Part shown: positions 33,888-43,663 of the stretch, piece after piece
How positions within the stretch are numbered: the stretch's first letter is position 1
Layout: each line of letters begins with the position of its first letter
NCBI GenBank assembly: GCA_020630955.1
Contig: JAHDIE010000001.1
Location: 126,040 to 190,039 of the forward strand
Length of the DNA: 64,000 nucleotides
Reading direction: 5' to 3'
DNA from: Saprospiraceae bacterium
GTDB lineage: Bacteria; Bacteroidota; Bacteroidia; Chitinophagales; Saprospiraceae
Notes under the pieces: generated by a model
What the model was told of the DNA's origin: nothing
What the model saw: only the letters and a program-made list of their open reading frames with translations
The model's database searches: none
Position numbers and translations under genes: made by a program

Positions 33888-35780
33888 ATGAAAAGAATCT
33901 TTCTATTAAGCGTATTAACCTTATTGCCAATTTTCATTTATTGCCAACAAGCTGATTCAAGCTATGTAGCAAATCATTATGATTATAACGAGTACTTCAT
34001 CCCAATGAGAGATGGTGTAGAACTATTCACCATTGTTTATACTCCAAAAGACAAGTCAAAAGACTATCCTTTTATCATGAACCGAACTTGCTACAATGCC
34101 TCAAGAGCAAGAGGATTCAATTTACGCGCTCCTTCTCAGTCCATGATCAAAGCAGGCTATATTCTTGTTTACCAAGATGTCAGAGGACGATACATGTCCG
34201 GTGACACCTTTGACAACATGAGACCTAACATCCCCGGCAATAAGAAAAGAAAGAAAACCGAGATAGATGAAAGTTCCGATACTTATGATACCATAGATTG
34301 GCTTTTGGCCAATATTCCTAACAACAATGGAAAAGTAGGGCAATATGGTATTTCATATCCTGGATTTTATACTGCAGCTGCACTACCAGATGCACACCCT
34401 GCACTTGTCGCTTCTTCACCTCAAGCACCTATTGCCGACTTTTACTTTGATGATTTTCATCATCATGGCACATATTTATTATCATACACTGCGGCTTTTC
34501 CAGTCTTTGGCTATCAAAAAGATAGCCTTACGAGAGATCCTTGGTATACTGAATCCATCAATAAATTTTATTCGCAAAAAATACCTGATGCTTACGACTG
34601 GTATTTAGATCAAGGACCATTAAAAAATATTACAAAAGAATTCCACAATGATAACTTTTTCTGGAAGCAAATTATCGAACATCCAAATTATGATGAATTC
34701 TGGCAAGAAAGAAACATCTTACCTCACCTTAGAAACATTGATCATGCGGTACTCACTGTAGGAGGCTGGTTTGATGCCGAAGACCTTTACGGCCCATTAA
34801 ACATTTATAAAACCATTGAAGAACACAACCCCAAGGCTAAAAATTCAATCGTAATGGGTCCTTGGACCCATGGTGATTGGGCAAGAAATAATGAGCAACA
34901 AATTATCAATCACATTTACTTTGGAGATAATATTTCAAAAGATTTTCAAGAAAATGTTGAGTTACCCTTCTTCGAATTTCACCTAAAAAAGAATGGAAAT
35001 TTAAATCTGCCAGAAGCCCTTGTATTTGATACAGGAACCAAGGCGTGGCAGAGTTATTCTCAATGGCCTCCTGCTGAAATTCCACCAGTAACCTTCTACT
35101 TTGAAAATGATGGAGAACTCCTTGTGAACAAACCTGGCAATCAAAACCTAAGTTTTGAGTACCTAAGTGACCCTGATTTTCCTGTTCCATATAGATCAGA
35201 GACTGCAGGATTGAGATTTACTCCTAGACCATTTATGACAGATGACCAACGACATGCATCTAGACGCCCTGATGTCATTACTTTTGAAACAGACACTTTG
35301 AATGAAAATATAACAATTGCAGGAGAAATCCTAGCAGATTTAGTAGTTTCCATGACCGGCACCGATGCCGATTTCGTTATAAAACTTATTGATGTTTACC
35401 CAGACGACCACACAAATTATGAACACAATCCAGACAATATTACCATGGGAGGCTATCAACAATTAGTTAGACATGAGACTTTTAGAGGTAGATACCGGAA
35501 CTCTTATGAAAATCCAGAACCATTTGTTTCTGGAGAAAAAACAAGTGTGCAAATTCCTCTTCAAGATATTCTGCATACCTTCAAAAAAGGCCATAAAATT
35601 ATGATCCAAATTCATAGCACTTGGTTCCCTTACATTGATAGAAATCCTCAAAAATATGTGCCAAATATTTTTGAAGCGAATGAAGAGGATTTTATAAAAT
35701 CAACCATAACCATTCATGGAGCATCCTCTATAAAGGCAGGAGGAAATGCAATAAAAGAAAGAAAAAAAATCAAACCATAG
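33888..35780 (+). CDS. Secreted CocE/NonD-family hydrolase (S15-like)
   Basis: A 630-residue secreted alpha/beta hydrolase with signal peptide (ends IYCQQ). The X-Pro dipeptidyl-peptidase (S15)/CocE architecture is clear: catalytic Ser156 in YGISYPGF, Asp296 in GGWFDAEDLYG, His328 in GPWTHGDW, followed by the C-terminal jelly-roll (PVPYRSETAG, FVIKLIDVYP, FRGRYRNS). Members hydrolyse esters or amides (glutaryl-7-ACA acylase, cocaine esterase) or cleave X-Pro dipeptides. The substrate is unknown; its secretion fits scavenging of extracellular peptides or esters. Confidence 0.92.
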   Translation: MKRIFLLSVLTLLPIFIYCQQADSSYVANHYDYNEYFIPMRDGVELFTIVYTPKDKSKDYPFIMNRTCYNASRARGFNLRAPSQSMIKAGYILVYQDVRGRYMSGDTFDNMRPNIPGNKKRKKTEIDESSDTYDTIDWLLANIPNNNGKVGQYGISYPGFYTAAALPDAHPALVASSPQAPIADFYFDDFHHHGTYLLSYTAAFPVFGYQKDSLTRDPWYTESINKFYSQKIPDAYDWYLDQGPLKNITKEFHNDNFFWKQIIEHPNYDEFWQERNILPHLRNIDHAVLTVGGWFDAEDLYGPLNIYKTIEEHNPKAKNSIVMGPWTHGDWARNNEQQIINHIYFGDNISKDFQENVELPFFEFHLKKNGNLNLPEALVFDTGTKAWQSYSQWPPAEIPPVTFYFENDGELLVNKPGNQNLSFEYLSDPDFPVPYRSETAGLRFTPRPFMTDDQRHASRRPDVITFETDTLNENITIAGEILADLVVSMTGTDADFVIKLIDVYPDDHTNYEHNPDNITMGGYQQLVRHETFRGRYRNSYENPEPFVSGEKTSVQIPLQDILHTFKKGHKIMIQIHSTWFPYIDRNPQKYVPNIFEANEEDFIKSTITIHGASSIKAGGNAIKERKKIKP

Positions 35781-35814
35781 TTAGATTGAGATCATTCTAG
35801 ATTCGTTAATAAAA

Positions 35815-36090
35815 ATGGCACTAGCGTCCAAAATCAATCCCAAAGGCTTTATTTTTAGTTATGATTTAGAATTTAATGAATTAAAGAATTTCGATTTTAT
35901 TGAGTATCAAATTCCAGAAAATCATGTGATAGATTTAAATATTTTCACGAATAATAATTTGATATATGGAAACTTAATTCAATCCCTAACTTCCTCAAGT
36001 AATAATTATTTGTTAACAGAGATAAACCAATGGGGAGAGTCAATCCGAACTTATGTTTCAGAATTGGATGTACAACAACAGAGTAATTGA
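35815..36090 (+). CDS. Small protein of unknown function
   Basis: A 91-residue frame from ATG at 35,815 that I cannot assign. It reads like a genuine soluble protein (IFSYDLEFNELKNFDFIEYQ, then HVIDLNIFTNN and YLLTEINQWGES) without a signal peptide or membrane helix. A second frame starting at 36,068 overlaps its end by 23 bases and continues in a coding-like way, so the true protein could be longer and interrupted by a frameshift. Confidence 0.5.
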   Translation: MALASKINPKGFIFSYDLEFNELKNFDFIEYQIPENHVIDLNIFTNNNLIYGNLIQSLTSSSNNYLLTEINQWGESIRTYVSELDVQQQSN

Positions 36091-36229
36091 ATTCAAATTT
36101 GAGGACCCAATCCCAATAAAAGAACTAAAGGAATGCATCAATATGACACTTCGATATCATAACTTAAAAAACAAAGTCCTGCTTGGTGCACAAATAATTT
36201 GTACCTTAATTATTTCATATTCTGTTTAA
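36068..36229 (+). CDS. Possible overlapping small frame or frameshifted tail
   Basis: A 53-codon frame (starts MYNNRVIEFKFEDPIPIKEL) overlapping the preceding gene by 23 bases in another frame. It is polar first (KECINMTLRYHNLKNK) and ends in a hydrophobic stretch (GAQIICTLIISYSV). It may be a tiny independent gene or the original C-terminus of the 35,815 gene after an indel. No family is recognised. Confidence 0.3.
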   Translation: MYNNRVIEFKFEDPIPIKELKECINMTLRYHNLKNKVLLGAQIICTLIISYSV

Positions 36230-36291
36230 TATATCATTAACTTGCATATAGCCTGAAAGCAAAATTCTTTATTATTTATAATTAATAAATC

Positions 36292-36966
36292 ATGCTTAGA
36301 ACATATACTAAAATACTCTATACATTGGCCATCCTCTTATGCTCTTTGGTAAGTATTGCTTGTCCTGCTAATTTAATTGCAGACAATGAAAAACAAAATG
36401 AAAATTTTAAAACAGTTCCTTTTTTTGAAAAAAACAAAAAGACAATTTTTAAAAGGAAGTTACGAAAAAATATTTCGACTATTTTCAAACCAAAGTTCTT
36501 CATCAATAAATCAATTTTTACAAACTCTGATGGTTGTGAAACGATAACATTACAAAACAACTCGACGCTTAAAGTACAAATAATTAGTTTGGATGAATCT
36601 ACTGTCTCATACACTATATGCGACCAACCAAATAGTCAAGAAGTCACCCTTGAACTCACAAGCATCAAGAAGATATCTGCCAGCAATGGTGATTTAATCT
36701 TTCAATACAATGGAGACACCGATACCAATGTTTTATTATTGGCAATTATGTCTTTAAGCGTAGGTATCTTGGCATTATTATTACCTGTCATAGCTTTATT
36801 ACTTGGGCCTTTAGCTATAGTTTTAGGCATATCTTCCAAAAAAAAGGCAAAAAAGAATACAAACAAAGATCAAAATAAAGCTATTTCTACTGCAGGTATT
36901 ATTCTTGGAATTTTATCCACATTGATATCAATAATTATTGTTGCAATCTTTCTCTTTACTTTTTAA
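36292..36966 (+). CDS. Membrane protein with DUF4190-like C-terminus
   Basis: A 224-residue protein. An N-terminal signal or anchor (residues about 8-28) is followed by a basic, low-complexity stretch (KKNKKTIFKRKLRKN), a small beta domain (residues about 80-140, ETITLQNNSTLKVQII) and two C-terminal hydrophobic segments split by a lysine-rich loop (LGISSKKKAKKNTNKDQNKA). The end (GPLAIVLGISSKKKA, STAGIILGILSTLI) is the DUF4190 pattern, which is often attached to diverse N-terminal domains. The function is unknown. It converges on the GNAT gene 8 bases away. Confidence 0.7.
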   Translation: MLRTYTKILYTLAILLCSLVSIACPANLIADNEKQNENFKTVPFFEKNKKTIFKRKLRKNISTIFKPKFFINKSIFTNSDGCETITLQNNSTLKVQIISLDESTVSYTICDQPNSQEVTLELTSIKKISASNGDLIFQYNGDTDTNVLLLAIMSLSVGILALLLPVIALLLGPLAIVLGISSKKKAKKNTNKDQNKAISTAGIILGILSTLISIIIVAIFLFTF

Positions 36967-36974
36967 TAAATTCA

Positions 36975-37499
36975 CTATCCTATAATATCTTTTTTTAATA
37001 TTGAATAAATATCTACACTTATTTTTTTTCCATCTTTAATCTCACATTCTCGCATGGTACCTTCGTATTTGAAATTAACTTTCTCTAGAGCGCTTTTACA
37101 TTTTCGATTATCAGTAACGACATAGCCTTCAATTCTATTCAATCCAAGTTCACCAAAACCAAGATCAAATACCTTGGGCATTACCTCCTTTAATATTCCT
37201 TGCCCCCAAAATTCTTTCAATAACCACATCCCTATTTCAGCTTTGCAGTGTTCTTTCTCTAAACCATTAAATCCACAAGCCCCACGAAATTTTTGGTCAT
37301 CCTTTCCATATATACCCCACCAAATTCCAGTTCCTGTCGTCTTGAGGTTTTGATACCAATCCATTTGCTCCTGAGTCGCTTCCAAGGTAGGAAAATGAAC
37401 ATCGTAAAATTGTGTGATCTCAGGATCCGACAACCCGCTAAAAATATTTTGAATATCCTTTTGTTCTATTTCTTTTAAATAATATTTCTCTGTTTTCAT
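36975..37499 (-). CDS. GNAT N-acetyltransferase (RimJ/RimL type)
   Basis: A 174-residue Acetyltransf_3 protein: FRGACGFNGLEKEHCKAEIG in the core, EIGMWLLKEFWGQGILKEVM with the acetyl-CoA loop, then LGLNRIEGYVVTDNRKCKSA and LEKVNFKYEGTMREC. These are the standard RimJ/RimL blocks. The acceptor is unknown. It is the last gene of a minus-strand series, 16 bases after the large BNR protein's stop, and is probably co-transcribed with it. Confidence 0.9.
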   Translation of the reverse strand: MKTEKYYLKEIEQKDIQNIFSGLSDPEITQFYDVHFPTLEATQEQMDWYQNLKTTGTGIWWGIYGKDDQKFRGACGFNGLEKEHCKAEIGMWLLKEFWGQGILKEVMPKVFDLGFGELGLNRIEGYVVTDNRKCKSALEKVNFKYEGTMRECEIKDGKKISVDIYSILKKDIIG

Positions 37500-37515
37500 T
37501 TTTTAATTTCTAATC

Positions 37516-40500
37516 TTAATTGTCTAAGGCACCTATACCAGCCTCCCAAAACAATTTGTTTAATTTTGGAATTTCATCATTCAATAAATTTTGGCCAACT
37601 CCTTTTAATTCAGCCCATTGTTTATCAAGCTCAGCTCTCCTAATTTTTGATCCTTGATTTATTCTGGGAATATCACTTTCACTTGCATTTATTAAAAACA
37701 AATAATTAGCGCTAAACTTGTTGGGATAATTTTCTACATCATCATAAGCTTTGGATAATCTTTGTACCATCAATTCATCCCAAGAGAGAAGTTTATCAAC
37801 CAAAGCCTCAGCCTCTGTTGTCAATTTTTCCGTTTTTTCATTTTTATCCAGACTTTCTAATAACTCAGAAATCCTTTTCTTCTTCGAATAAAGTACATTT
37901 ACCATTTCGTGCATTTCTGTCAAAGTTGCTTCAGTTTCACTCATCCATTGATCATAATGATCATAGTCTAGATCCGTCGGATATAAAGGATTTGCAAGTA
38001 CTTCAAACTCTGTTCTTTCGGTGACAACTCCTGCTTCCAAAATGGCAACATATTTACCTGGAGTGACCTTATGCCCTCTCCATGATCCTTCAATATAGAC
38101 ACCAGGTATGCCCGGCATAGATTTATTTCTCATATTCCATACGAAACGATTCAAACCTTTATTCTTATCTAATTTAGGTTCTGCATTAGGCCCACCATCC
38201 CAACTTGTAAAGTCTATACTTTTAGAACTAAATTGGTTCACAACTTTTCCTTCTTCATTAATGATTTTCAATTTAACTTCTTCTTTTGATTCATCTTCAA
38301 GATGGTAATAAAAGACAATCCCGTTGGCAGGGTTTACACCAGAGGAAATATTGGTGCCATCTGAATTGTTACCATTTAATGAACTACCCCCATTCACCAA
38401 ATATGCATTTTCAGGTTGGAATAATTTCATCGATTTAAAATCATTCTTATACTGTCTTATCAGAGGCAGATCATCTAAAATCCAAAAAGACCTTCCAGAA
38501 GTTCCTAAAATAATATCACCATGTTTTATTTTTAAATCAAGTACCGGAGTAACAGGAAGATTTAATTGTAATGGTTGCCATTCCTCTCCACCAGTCCAAC
38601 TGATATAAATGCCAGTTTCTGTACCAGCAATCAAAAGATTCTTACGAACATCATCTTCTCTCACTACTCTTGTATATGCACCATTAGGAATCCCTTTATT
38701 GATACTGGTCCAAGTTTTACCATAATTGGTAGTTTTATATAATCCAGGACTTTTATCGTCAAACTTATATCTGGTTGTCGCAATGTAAACCGTGCCTGGA
38801 TCATGAGGAGAAATATCAATAGCATTAACCAAACACTCTTCCAATCCTTTCGGAGTCACATTCTCCCAATTCTCCCCTCCGTCTCTAGTAAGCTGAACAT
38901 AACCATCATCACTTCCTGTCCAAATAACACCTTTTTCATGTGGAGACTCAACCACATAACTTATCGTTCCATAATTCTCTGCACCAACTGCTTCATTGGT
39001 ATAAGGTCCTCCTCCATTCCCTTGTTTGTCATCTTGATTTCGTGTAAGATCAGGAGAAATCTCTTCCCAGTTTTGACCACCGTCTCTAGTTCGTAAAAGA
39101 TATTGTGCAGCATGGTAGAATGTGTTGGCTTCATGCTGAGACCATACAATAGGCGCATTCCAGTTGTACAAATATTTCATTTCTCTAGCTTCCATTCCTA
39201 AATATTGAATTGGAGCTGACATTATATTTGTTGAAGCCTCTGCTTTGGTGTCTAATAATTCAATAGTGCCAAGATAAGAGCCTCCCATTACATATCTTGG
39301 ATCATCTGGATCGAAAGCAAGAAAAGCACTTTCACCACCTGCAGAATAGGTCCAACTTCTTGGTGTTATACTCCAATTATTCAGCTCACGGTGAGCAATG
39401 GACACAGAAGAATTATCTTGCTGACCACCATAGATCCTGTATGGAAATTGGTTATCGACATTCACCCGATAAAACTGAGCAGTTGGCATATTTGACTGAG
39501 TAGACCATGTTTTTCCTTGATTAAAACTAATAGCCGCACCTCCATCATTCGAAATACAAAGGTTGTCAGAATTTGTTGGATTAATCCAGAGATCATGATA
39601 ATCTCCATGGGTACCAGTAATTCTCTCCCATGTTTTGCCACCGTCTTTGGATCTTAATGCTGGAGCACTCAACACATACACGGTATTTTCATTATTGGGA
39701 TCAGCAAACACCTCTATATAATACCAAGCTCTTTGTATAAGTCTATGATCATCACTAATACGACTCCAAGACTTCCCTGCATTGTTAGAAACGAACAATC
39801 CACCTTTTTCAGCATTTGAATCACTCTCGACCAGGGCATAGACCTTGTCAGGGTTTGCGCGAGAAACCGAGATGGCCATTTTGCCTTTCTCTTCTGGCAA
39901 GCCCTTGTGTATCTTAAACCAGCTTTCGCCACCATCTATGGATTTATATAATCCACTTCCTTCACCACCGCTAATAATTTTCCAAGGAACTCTTTGATGC
40001 TCCCACATGGCTGCATACATAACACTTGGGTTACTATGATCAATACATAGTTCTGAACAGCCAGTTAAGTCATTAACAAACAAAACATTTTTCCAACTAT
40101 TTCCTCCATCTTCTGATTTGAATATACCACGCTCTTTATTGCCTTTATGCAAAGCTCCTTGAGCGGCAACCCATACAATGTCTGGGTTACTTGGATGGAT
40201 TACAATTCTTGCAATATGTTGTGTCTTTTCCAATCCTAATTTGGTCCACGTCTTTCCTGCATTGGTTGATTTGTAAACACCATCACCATGTGAGGTCATC
40301 ACCCCACGAGGTGCATGTTCTCCCATGCCAACATAGACAACATTTGGGTGACTTTCAGATACAGAGATTGCTCCAACCGATCCTGTACCAAAATATCCAT
40401 CTGATATATTTTTCCAATGTTGCCCAGCATCTTCTGTTTTCCAGACACCACCACCAGTTGTGCCCATGTAATAGGTCAACGGATCACCCGTAACTCCTGA

Positions 40501-40656
40501 TGAACCCACAGATCTTCCTCCTCTAAATGGGCCGATATTTCTCCATTTTAAAGGGGCCAAATATTCATTGGCTTCACCAATAATTGTTTGTTTTTCTTGA
40601 GCTCCTAAAAAAACTGGAATCAATAACAAAATCACAACTTTATGTAGAATATTCAT
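37516..40656 (-). CDS. Secreted BNR/sortilin-like glycosidase-type protein
   Basis: A 1,046-residue secreted protein of the VPS10/BNR 'WD40/YVTN/BNR-like repeat' family, starting at [18 protein letters not shown] (ATG at 40,656); an in-frame extension to 40,731 would add 25 non-signal residues. After [20 protein letters not shown] come repeated Asp boxes ([38 protein letters not shown]). The region beyond about 760 carries an Ig-like segment (NRFVWNMR) and a helical C-terminus. Unlike the copies at 8,269-15,025 it has no PPC or GCX tail. The family is common in Bacteroidota; its substrate is unknown. Confidence 0.88.
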   Translation of the reverse strand: MNILHKVVILLLIPVFLGAQEKQTIIGEANEYLAPLKWRNIGPFRGGRSVGSSGVTGDPLTYYMGTTGGGVWKTEDAGQHWKNISDGYFGTGSVGAISVSESHPNVVYVGMGEHAPRGVMTSHGDGVYKSTNAGKTWTKLGLEKTQHIARIVIHPSNPDIVWVAAQGALHKGNKERGIFKSEDGGNSWKNVLFVNDLTGCSELCIDHSNPSVMYAAMWEHQRVPWKIISGGEGSGLYKSIDGGESWFKIHKGLPEEKGKMAISVSRANPDKVYALVESDSNAEKGGLFVSNNAGKSWSRISDDHRLIQRAWYYIEVFADPNNENTVYVLSAPALRSKDGGKTWERITGTHGDYHDLWINPTNSDNLCISNDGGAAISFNQGKTWSTQSNMPTAQFYRVNVDNQFPYRIYGGQQDNSSVSIAHRELNNWSITPRSWTYSAGGESAFLAFDPDDPRYVMGGSYLGTIELLDTKAEASTNIMSAPIQYLGMEAREMKYLYNWNAPIVWSQHEANTFYHAAQYLLRTRDGGQNWEEISPDLTRNQDDKQGNGGGPYTNEAVGAENYGTISYVVESPHEKGVIWTGSDDGYVQLTRDGGENWENVTPKGLEECLVNAIDISPHDPGTVYIATTRYKFDDKSPGLYKTTNYGKTWTSINKGIPNGAYTRVVREDDVRKNLLIAGTETGIYISWTGGEEWQPLQLNLPVTPVLDLKIKHGDIILGTSGRSFWILDDLPLIRQYKNDFKSMKLFQPENAYLVNGGSSLNGNNSDGTNISSGVNPANGIVFYYHLEDESKEEVKLKIINEEGKVVNQFSSKSIDFTSWDGGPNAEPKLDKNKGLNRFVWNMRNKSMPGIPGVYIEGSWRGHKVTPGKYVAILEAGVVTERTEFEVLANPLYPTDLDYDHYDQWMSETEATLTEMHEMVNVLYSKKKRISELLESLDKNEKTEKLTTEAEALVDKLLSWDELMVQRLSKAYDDVENYPNKFSANYLFLINASESDIPRINQGSKIRRAELDKQWAELKGVGQNLLNDEIPKLNKLFWEAGIGALDN

Positions 40657-40805
40657 AGCTTTTTTCTTTGCTCGCAAGATAGTAGTTTTCGATGAATACT
40701 TAGAAATGCAAAAATGGATGAAATGCTGCACATTTGATCTGAAGAAATATTTAAAAATTACAAAGTGGCTCTTTAAAATTTTAGAGTGTCTGGGCTAAAG
40801 AAGTC

Positions 40806-41780
40806 TCACAATTTAATATCTACCGGTTTTACCCCTTTTTTAAATTTATCACCAAATCCTGAATTATTGGGATTATAACCGCCCACAAAAGCATCATTTA
40901 CACCATTGGATGGTATCAATGCCTCCTTTCCTAAAGCCCAATAAATTCCATTGAGCGCAAGTTTTCTCATAGAAGAGATTTTAAAATCAAAAGGATGTCC
41001 CAAGGTTGTGAAAAAAACTCTTGAGCTTACACCATCATTGGTCGTAATGGTGTTGGTCCAAGCTACTGGATTTGTAATCGGAAATTCCTCCAATCGATTA
41101 TTCATGGCATGATTTGACTTAAGGCTTCTTCCTTCCAAAAAAGGCACACAGTTTTTATTTAATCGCCAATCACCGCCGTCCACATGGTACAGCCAGGAAT
41201 AGGCATCAAAAGCTTCAACTCCTGAAAGAATAATATGCTCACTTTGATGAGTAGGAAATACTTCCGTCAATGGCATATCTCCATCTGAAAAATGGCCATG
41301 GTGAGTAATCCATTGCTGACCGAATACATCTATGGGCCATTCATTATTCATATGCATCATACTACTATCTTTGTACAAAAATGAATGGGTAGAGGTACGA
41401 AAACCAACAATAGGTTTTCCAGATTCAACATAATTTAAAATATATTGAAGTTCACCTTTCGGTAAATTTCTAAAGCGGATAAACATGACCATTAGATCTG
41501 CCGAGTCAAGACTTGACAAATTATTAATATGGTCACTCCTATTGGGATCAATATTACCTAAAGAATCCAAAGCATAACACATTGTTATTTTTGCATTTAA
41601 TTCCCGCTTTAAAATCCTTGCAAGCATCGGCATAGACTCTTCTGATCGATATTCTTCATCACCCGTAACAAAAACAATGTGAGGACCTTCTTTCATTTTT
41701 GATTCATTGCATGAAGCTAAAATAAATCCAAACAAGGTTATGAAAACAACTTTAAACAAAATTTCCTTTACTAAAATCAT
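40806..41780 (-). CDS. ThuA-domain lipoprotein
   Basis: A 324-residue lipoprotein (lipobox LASC, Cys24) with a ThuA-like glutamine-amidotransferase fold: PHIVFVTGDEEYRSEESMPM, YVESGKPIVGFRTSTHSF, and VAWTNTITTNDGVSSRVFFT ending in RKLALNGIYWALG. ThuA is linked to trehalose and other disaccharide catabolism via 3-keto sugars; the precise reaction of this paralogue is unknown. It overlaps the upstream TfoX-like gene by four bases (ATGA-type coupling) and lies 149 bases before the BNR gene. Confidence 0.9.
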   Translation of the reverse strand: MILVKEILFKVVFITLFGFILASCNESKMKEGPHIVFVTGDEEYRSEESMPMLARILKRELNAKITMCYALDSLGNIDPNRSDHINNLSSLDSADLMVMFIRFRNLPKGELQYILNYVESGKPIVGFRTSTHSFLYKDSSMMHMNNEWPIDVFGQQWITHHGHFSDGDMPLTEVFPTHQSEHIILSGVEAFDAYSWLYHVDGGDWRLNKNCVPFLEGRSLKSNHAMNNRLEEFPITNPVAWTNTITTNDGVSSRVFFTTLGHPFDFKISSMRKLALNGIYWALGKEALIPSNGVNDAFVGGYNPNNSGFGDKFKKGVKPVDIKL

Positions 41781-42127
41781 TGTTCCTTTTTTCCTTTCTT
41801 GCTTGGCAGAGACATTACAAATTCATAGCTCTCTTGAAGATAGGGTGCAAATTTTTCTATCTCCTCATGTTCATTTTCAGGAATCAAAACATAATCCTTC
41901 ATCCATGCACCATGAGACTTATAGCGAGTAGTGTTGAATTTTCTTATAAATTTTTCTGCAGATTCTTTAGGTAATCGGATTCCGATTTGTGATTCCTTAT
42001 TTAAAAGAGAAAACATATAGCCATTTACGGAAGTATAAGCTGTCGTCTTACCTTTTCTACTGAAATTGCCGTTGGTATTAATTAGCCTTTCGTAAATTTT
42101 CAATTTTTGTTTCCACAAATCATTCAT
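41777..42127 (-). CDS. TfoX N-terminal-like domain protein
   Basis: A 116-residue protein from ATG at 42,127 (an in-frame TTG at 42,145 would add six residues). TAYTSVNGYMFSLLNKESQI, GIRLPKESAEKFI and the terminal YLQESYEFVMSLPSKKGKK match small TfoX/Sxy N-terminal-like proteins. These are cytoplasmic and of uncertain function. Its stop overlaps the ThuA start by four bases, so the two are co-translated. Confidence 0.72.
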   Translation of the reverse strand: MNDLWKQKLKIYERLINTNGNFSRKGKTTAYTSVNGYMFSLLNKESQIGIRLPKESAEKFIRKFNTTRYKSHGAWMKDYVLIPENEHEEIEKFAPYLQESYEFVMSLPSKKGKKEQ

Positions 42128-42181
42128 GATATTCTCAAAATACAAAACTTATTGAAAAGTTAAGCACATTAAATGATAGAA

Positions 42182-42808
42182 CTAAAGATTTGCTTTTTCG
42201 ACTCGAACTCTACTCAAACTTTCTTGTGTAATTCCAAGATATGATGCAATGTGATAGTTTCTTGTATACTGTTCAATATCGGGATATTGTTCCAAGAAAA
42301 GATCATAGCGTTCAGATGCTGTGAGTTGCAATTGATTTAAAATTCTCCTATGAAGACTCACTACATGTCTTTCCAATAAATTCCTTTGAAATGGTTCAAA
42401 TTCTGGAAACAGATTAAATATTCCATTTAACTTCTGTGCATTAAAGACAACAACTTGTGATTCTTTTAAACACTCAAGAGTTAATGTCGCAGATTCATTT
42501 GCATAAATAGCAATATAGTCACTAATCCACCAATTCCTTATTCCGAATTGCAAAGTATGCTCTCTACCTTTCTTATCCGTACAAAAAGATCTAATACATC
42601 CATCAAGTACATAGTAAATTAAATCAACAGTCTGCCCTTCACGGATTAAAATTGAACCCTTCCCTATGGTTTTTACCTTTGCTATGGAATAAAGATAATC
42701 CTCAGCTTCTTGGCTGAGAGCTATACTATTTTTTATATTTCTAACTAATTCTTCCAGATTCTGTTTATCGACTTCAGGATTATGTACTGTATGTATTAGA
42801 ACATCAAC
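42182..42808 (-). CDS. Crp/Fnr-family regulator lacking a standard start codon
   Basis: The open frame from the TAA at 42,809-42,811 to the stop at 42,182 reads as an essentially complete Crp/Fnr protein: an N-terminal helix (LEELVRNIKNSIALSQEA), a cyclic-nucleotide-binding beta roll (IGKGSILIREGQTVDLIYYV, LDGCIRSFC, GREHTLQFG) and a C-terminal HTH (YHIASYLGITQESLSRVRVE). No ATG, GTG or TTG occurs in frame before the TTG at 42,553, which lies inside the beta roll and would give a useless 123-residue protein. A CTG at 42,757 (LEELVR...) is positioned where the family normally starts. It is either a rare-start gene or a recently damaged one. It precedes the TfoX-ThuA pair on the same strand. 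Confidence 0.7.
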   Translation of the reverse strand, partial: VDVLIHTVHNPEVDKQNLEELVRNIKNSIALSQEAEDYLYSIAKVKTIGKGSILIREGQTVDLIYYVLDGCIRSFCTDKKGREHTLQFGIRNWWISDYIAIYANESATLTLECLKESQVVVFNAQKLNGIFNLFPEFEPFQRNLLERHVVSLHRRILNQLQLTASERYDLFLEQYPDIEQYTRNYHIASYLGITQESLSRVRVEKANL

Positions 42809-42865
42809 TTAATAAAATAACGTCCAACAACAAGAAAACAAGATACTGAATACAACTAATCCTTG

Positions 42866-43642
42866 CTAATTTTCCAATTTATAATTAAATCCCATAACTA
42901 AGATGTCATTGTAATTTGATAAAGACTCTAGATGGACATTTTCAAATCTATAATCGTAAACAAGATAGATTGACAAGTTTTTAATTACATTCAAACTTAC
43001 TTTTGGAGTTACCCAAATGTCATAATCAGCAGCTTCCTTAAATGATTGAAAATAAAACAATTGATATGCAAGACTAACGCTATTATTAAGAAATGAAAAG
43101 CCATTATTTATTCTAAATATAAAGAGCCCATTATTTCGATTCGAAAAATCAAAGCTACTATTTTCAAAATCAACACCATTAAATTCAGCAATCTCCTGAG
43201 CTACTCCAACACCAAGCGCAAGTCGCATGAATCCTTGACTGAGATCTGAACCAAGACCAAAACCAAAGTGATGTCGGTCATTAACACGAAAGATCAAATT
43301 GTTATCATAATGATAAAAGATACCAGGAAATAATTTTTTTTGACCATTGATATAATATTTTAGAGACGCAAAATCATACCAATTGTCCTCAATCAATATT
43401 TCATTTGTCCTATTATATCGGTAAGTGGTTTTATTTTCGAAATGCCAATATTTGTATTCCAAATCAACATTTAATTCACCCCCAATTACTACCTGGGCAA
43501 AGGTTCCAGATATTCTTCTTCCAGACAAATTGAGATCTACATTATATTGCAATGAATCTGGCTTAGCTTGTCCAAAAGAAGAGATACTAGACAATATTGC
43601 AACAAGGAAAATTAAGTAATAATAATATTTATGATTAAACAT
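42866..43642 (-). CDS. Outer-membrane beta-barrel protein (DUF481-like)
   Basis: A 258-residue protein with signal peptide (ends SSFGQA) and about twelve amphipathic strands rich in Tyr/Phe/Asn, the last ending in VMGFNYKLEN as in outer-membrane barrels. The pattern (GELNVDLEYKYWHFENKTTY, FHYDNNL-type FYHYDNNLIFRV, FGLGSDLSQGFMRLALGVG) fits DUF481 family proteins. It probably forms a small outer-membrane barrel; the function is unknown. It is followed by a gap of 57 bases and the Crp/Fnr frame, and preceded by the DJ-1 gene. Confidence 0.78.
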   Translation of the reverse strand: MFNHKYYYYLIFLVAILSSISSFGQAKPDSLQYNVDLNLSGRRISGTFAQVVIGGELNVDLEYKYWHFENKTTYRYNRTNEILIEDNWYDFASLKYYINGQKKLFPGIFYHYDNNLIFRVNDRHHFGFGLGSDLSQGFMRLALGVGVAQEIAEFNGVDFENSSFDFSNRNNGLFIFRINNGFSFLNNSVSLAYQLFYFQSFKEAADYDIWVTPKVSLNVIKNLSIYLVYDYRFENVHLESLSNYNDILVMGFNYKLEN

Positions 43643-43663
43643 TTTTCATGTGTAATTATCTAA

